From Lepidostoma basale (taxonomy: Eukaryota; Arthropoda; Insecta; Trichoptera; Lepidostomatidae): a DNA stretch of 64,000 bases. The position numbers and the translations under genes are program-made. The notes beneath the pieces are model-generated. The model had not been told where the DNA came from. It saw only the letters and a program-made list of their open reading frames with translations, and ran no database searches. The stretch spans positions 248,001 to 312,000 of the forward strand of contig JAHDVF020000882.1 of NCBI GenBank assembly GCA_022606425.2, written 5' to 3'. Positions 63,601 through 64,000 of the stretch are shown piece after piece. Within the stretch, counting starts at the first letter, position 1, and each line of letters starts with the position of its first letter.

Positions 63601-64000
63601 AAGGAGTCAAATTTTTAATTAGGCTCAAGGGATGTCGGGGTTTTAATCTTTTTTTGGATGCGGCCCGGCGTGTAGCTAATAATGCGGGCAGGGAGTGCGA
63701 ATGCCGCTGTAGGCATGACGCTGATTAATGACCTGGCGGAGACTCGCGGGCGGAGGCCGTCCATTAGCCGCCATTTCCTCCAGCGGATGGCGCGAGGCGA
63801 GCCTGGAAAATGGACTCATTGTCGCCCGTTTGACTCCTACGGCTGCCCTCTTGATAAGTAGTGCGGACTCTCCAAAGAAATGCGGTTTAATTACCAGTCT
63901 AAAACACCACACACAAATGGGGCATCTGTAAAAAAATACGTGAATAGGAATATATTTTCGCATGAACTTTCTTATGAAGCACTTAACCCTCAATTTTAAA
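63601..64000. other. Unassigned interval with GC-rich island
   Basis: No gene is confirmed. Bases 63660-63880 form a GC-rich, apparently single-copy island. Overlapping frames on both strands there lack recognisable domains. Confidence 0.45.

Noticed and set aside
63676..63993. 105-codon minus-strand ORF in the GC-rich right end
   Set aside because: The opposite strand is also open, as expected in GC-rich DNA, and no domain is recognisable.

Overview
This window looks like intergenic DNA of an insect. It is AT-rich, has no operons, and carries no complete host gene. It is packed with decayed transposable elements typical of arthropod genomes: many 5'-truncated LINE 3' ends, a tRNA-derived SINE, mariner, pogo, hAT-like and piggyBac-like remnants, and Penelope-like (PLE) remnants. 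The mix fits Lepidoptera, but the species cannot be fixed from the sequence. Family names used here (RTE-A, LINE-B to LINE-G, SINE-1, SINE-2, H1 to H8) are working labels.

The dominant component is RTE-A, an RTE-like LINE present as more than thirty fragments on both strands. All copies are cut to the last ~60-760 bp: the end of the reverse-transcriptase ORF, a short conserved 3' end, and usually a (TTAG)n tail. Other LINE ends include LINE-B ('LEAFEMW'), LINE-C ('RPPKRWRDSW'), jockey-like LINE-D, LINE-E ('WNNLPSHLR', with a GCGCC/GGCGC hairpin tail), LINE-F ('AFVQYWT') and LINE-G. SINE-1 has a tRNA head and shares its 3' tail with LINE-D1. SINE-2 is a structured GC-rich body fused to the last ~60 bp of RTE-A.

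The most interesting layer is a set of palindromic repeats (H1-H8). Several unrelated families share one layout: a CTGANGA-like box, a short hairpin, GAAA, a 4-6 base self-complementary block, then TC or TA. This is the layout of the minimal type-I hammerhead ribozyme known from Penelope-like retroelements. The copy at 63511-63553 has the complete core and a perfect 6-bp stem I. Two families lie directly downstream of remnants resembling the C-terminus of a PLE GIY-YIG protein (26200-26458 and 63253-63336). One H1 palindrome sits inside an RTE-A copy with a 13-bp target-site duplication, so these palindromes were mobile.

Layout: 1-9 kb RTE-A, LINE-B, mariner tail and H1/H6 pieces; 9.2-9.9 kb minisatellite split by LINE-B; 11-20 kb LINE-C, a GAA-rich tract, an RTE-A copy split by H1, and the longest RTE-A copy; 20-28 kb LINE-D, SINE-1, H1, H5 and a PLE end; 28-39 kb RTE-A, SINE-2 with a hAT-type insert, a TTAA-flanked element, and a mariner nested in H6; 39-45 kb RTE-A, H1, H2, H3 and H4; 45-57 kb LINE-D/F/G and a dense run of minus-strand RTE-A; 57-64 kb LINE-B, H6, SINE-2, LINE-E/F and the H2 PLE. 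The only hints of host coding sequence are weak, such as a possible exon at 43732-43853. GC-richer single-copy patches between repeats could be regulatory DNA. Coordinates of repeat edges are by eye and may be off by about ten bases.
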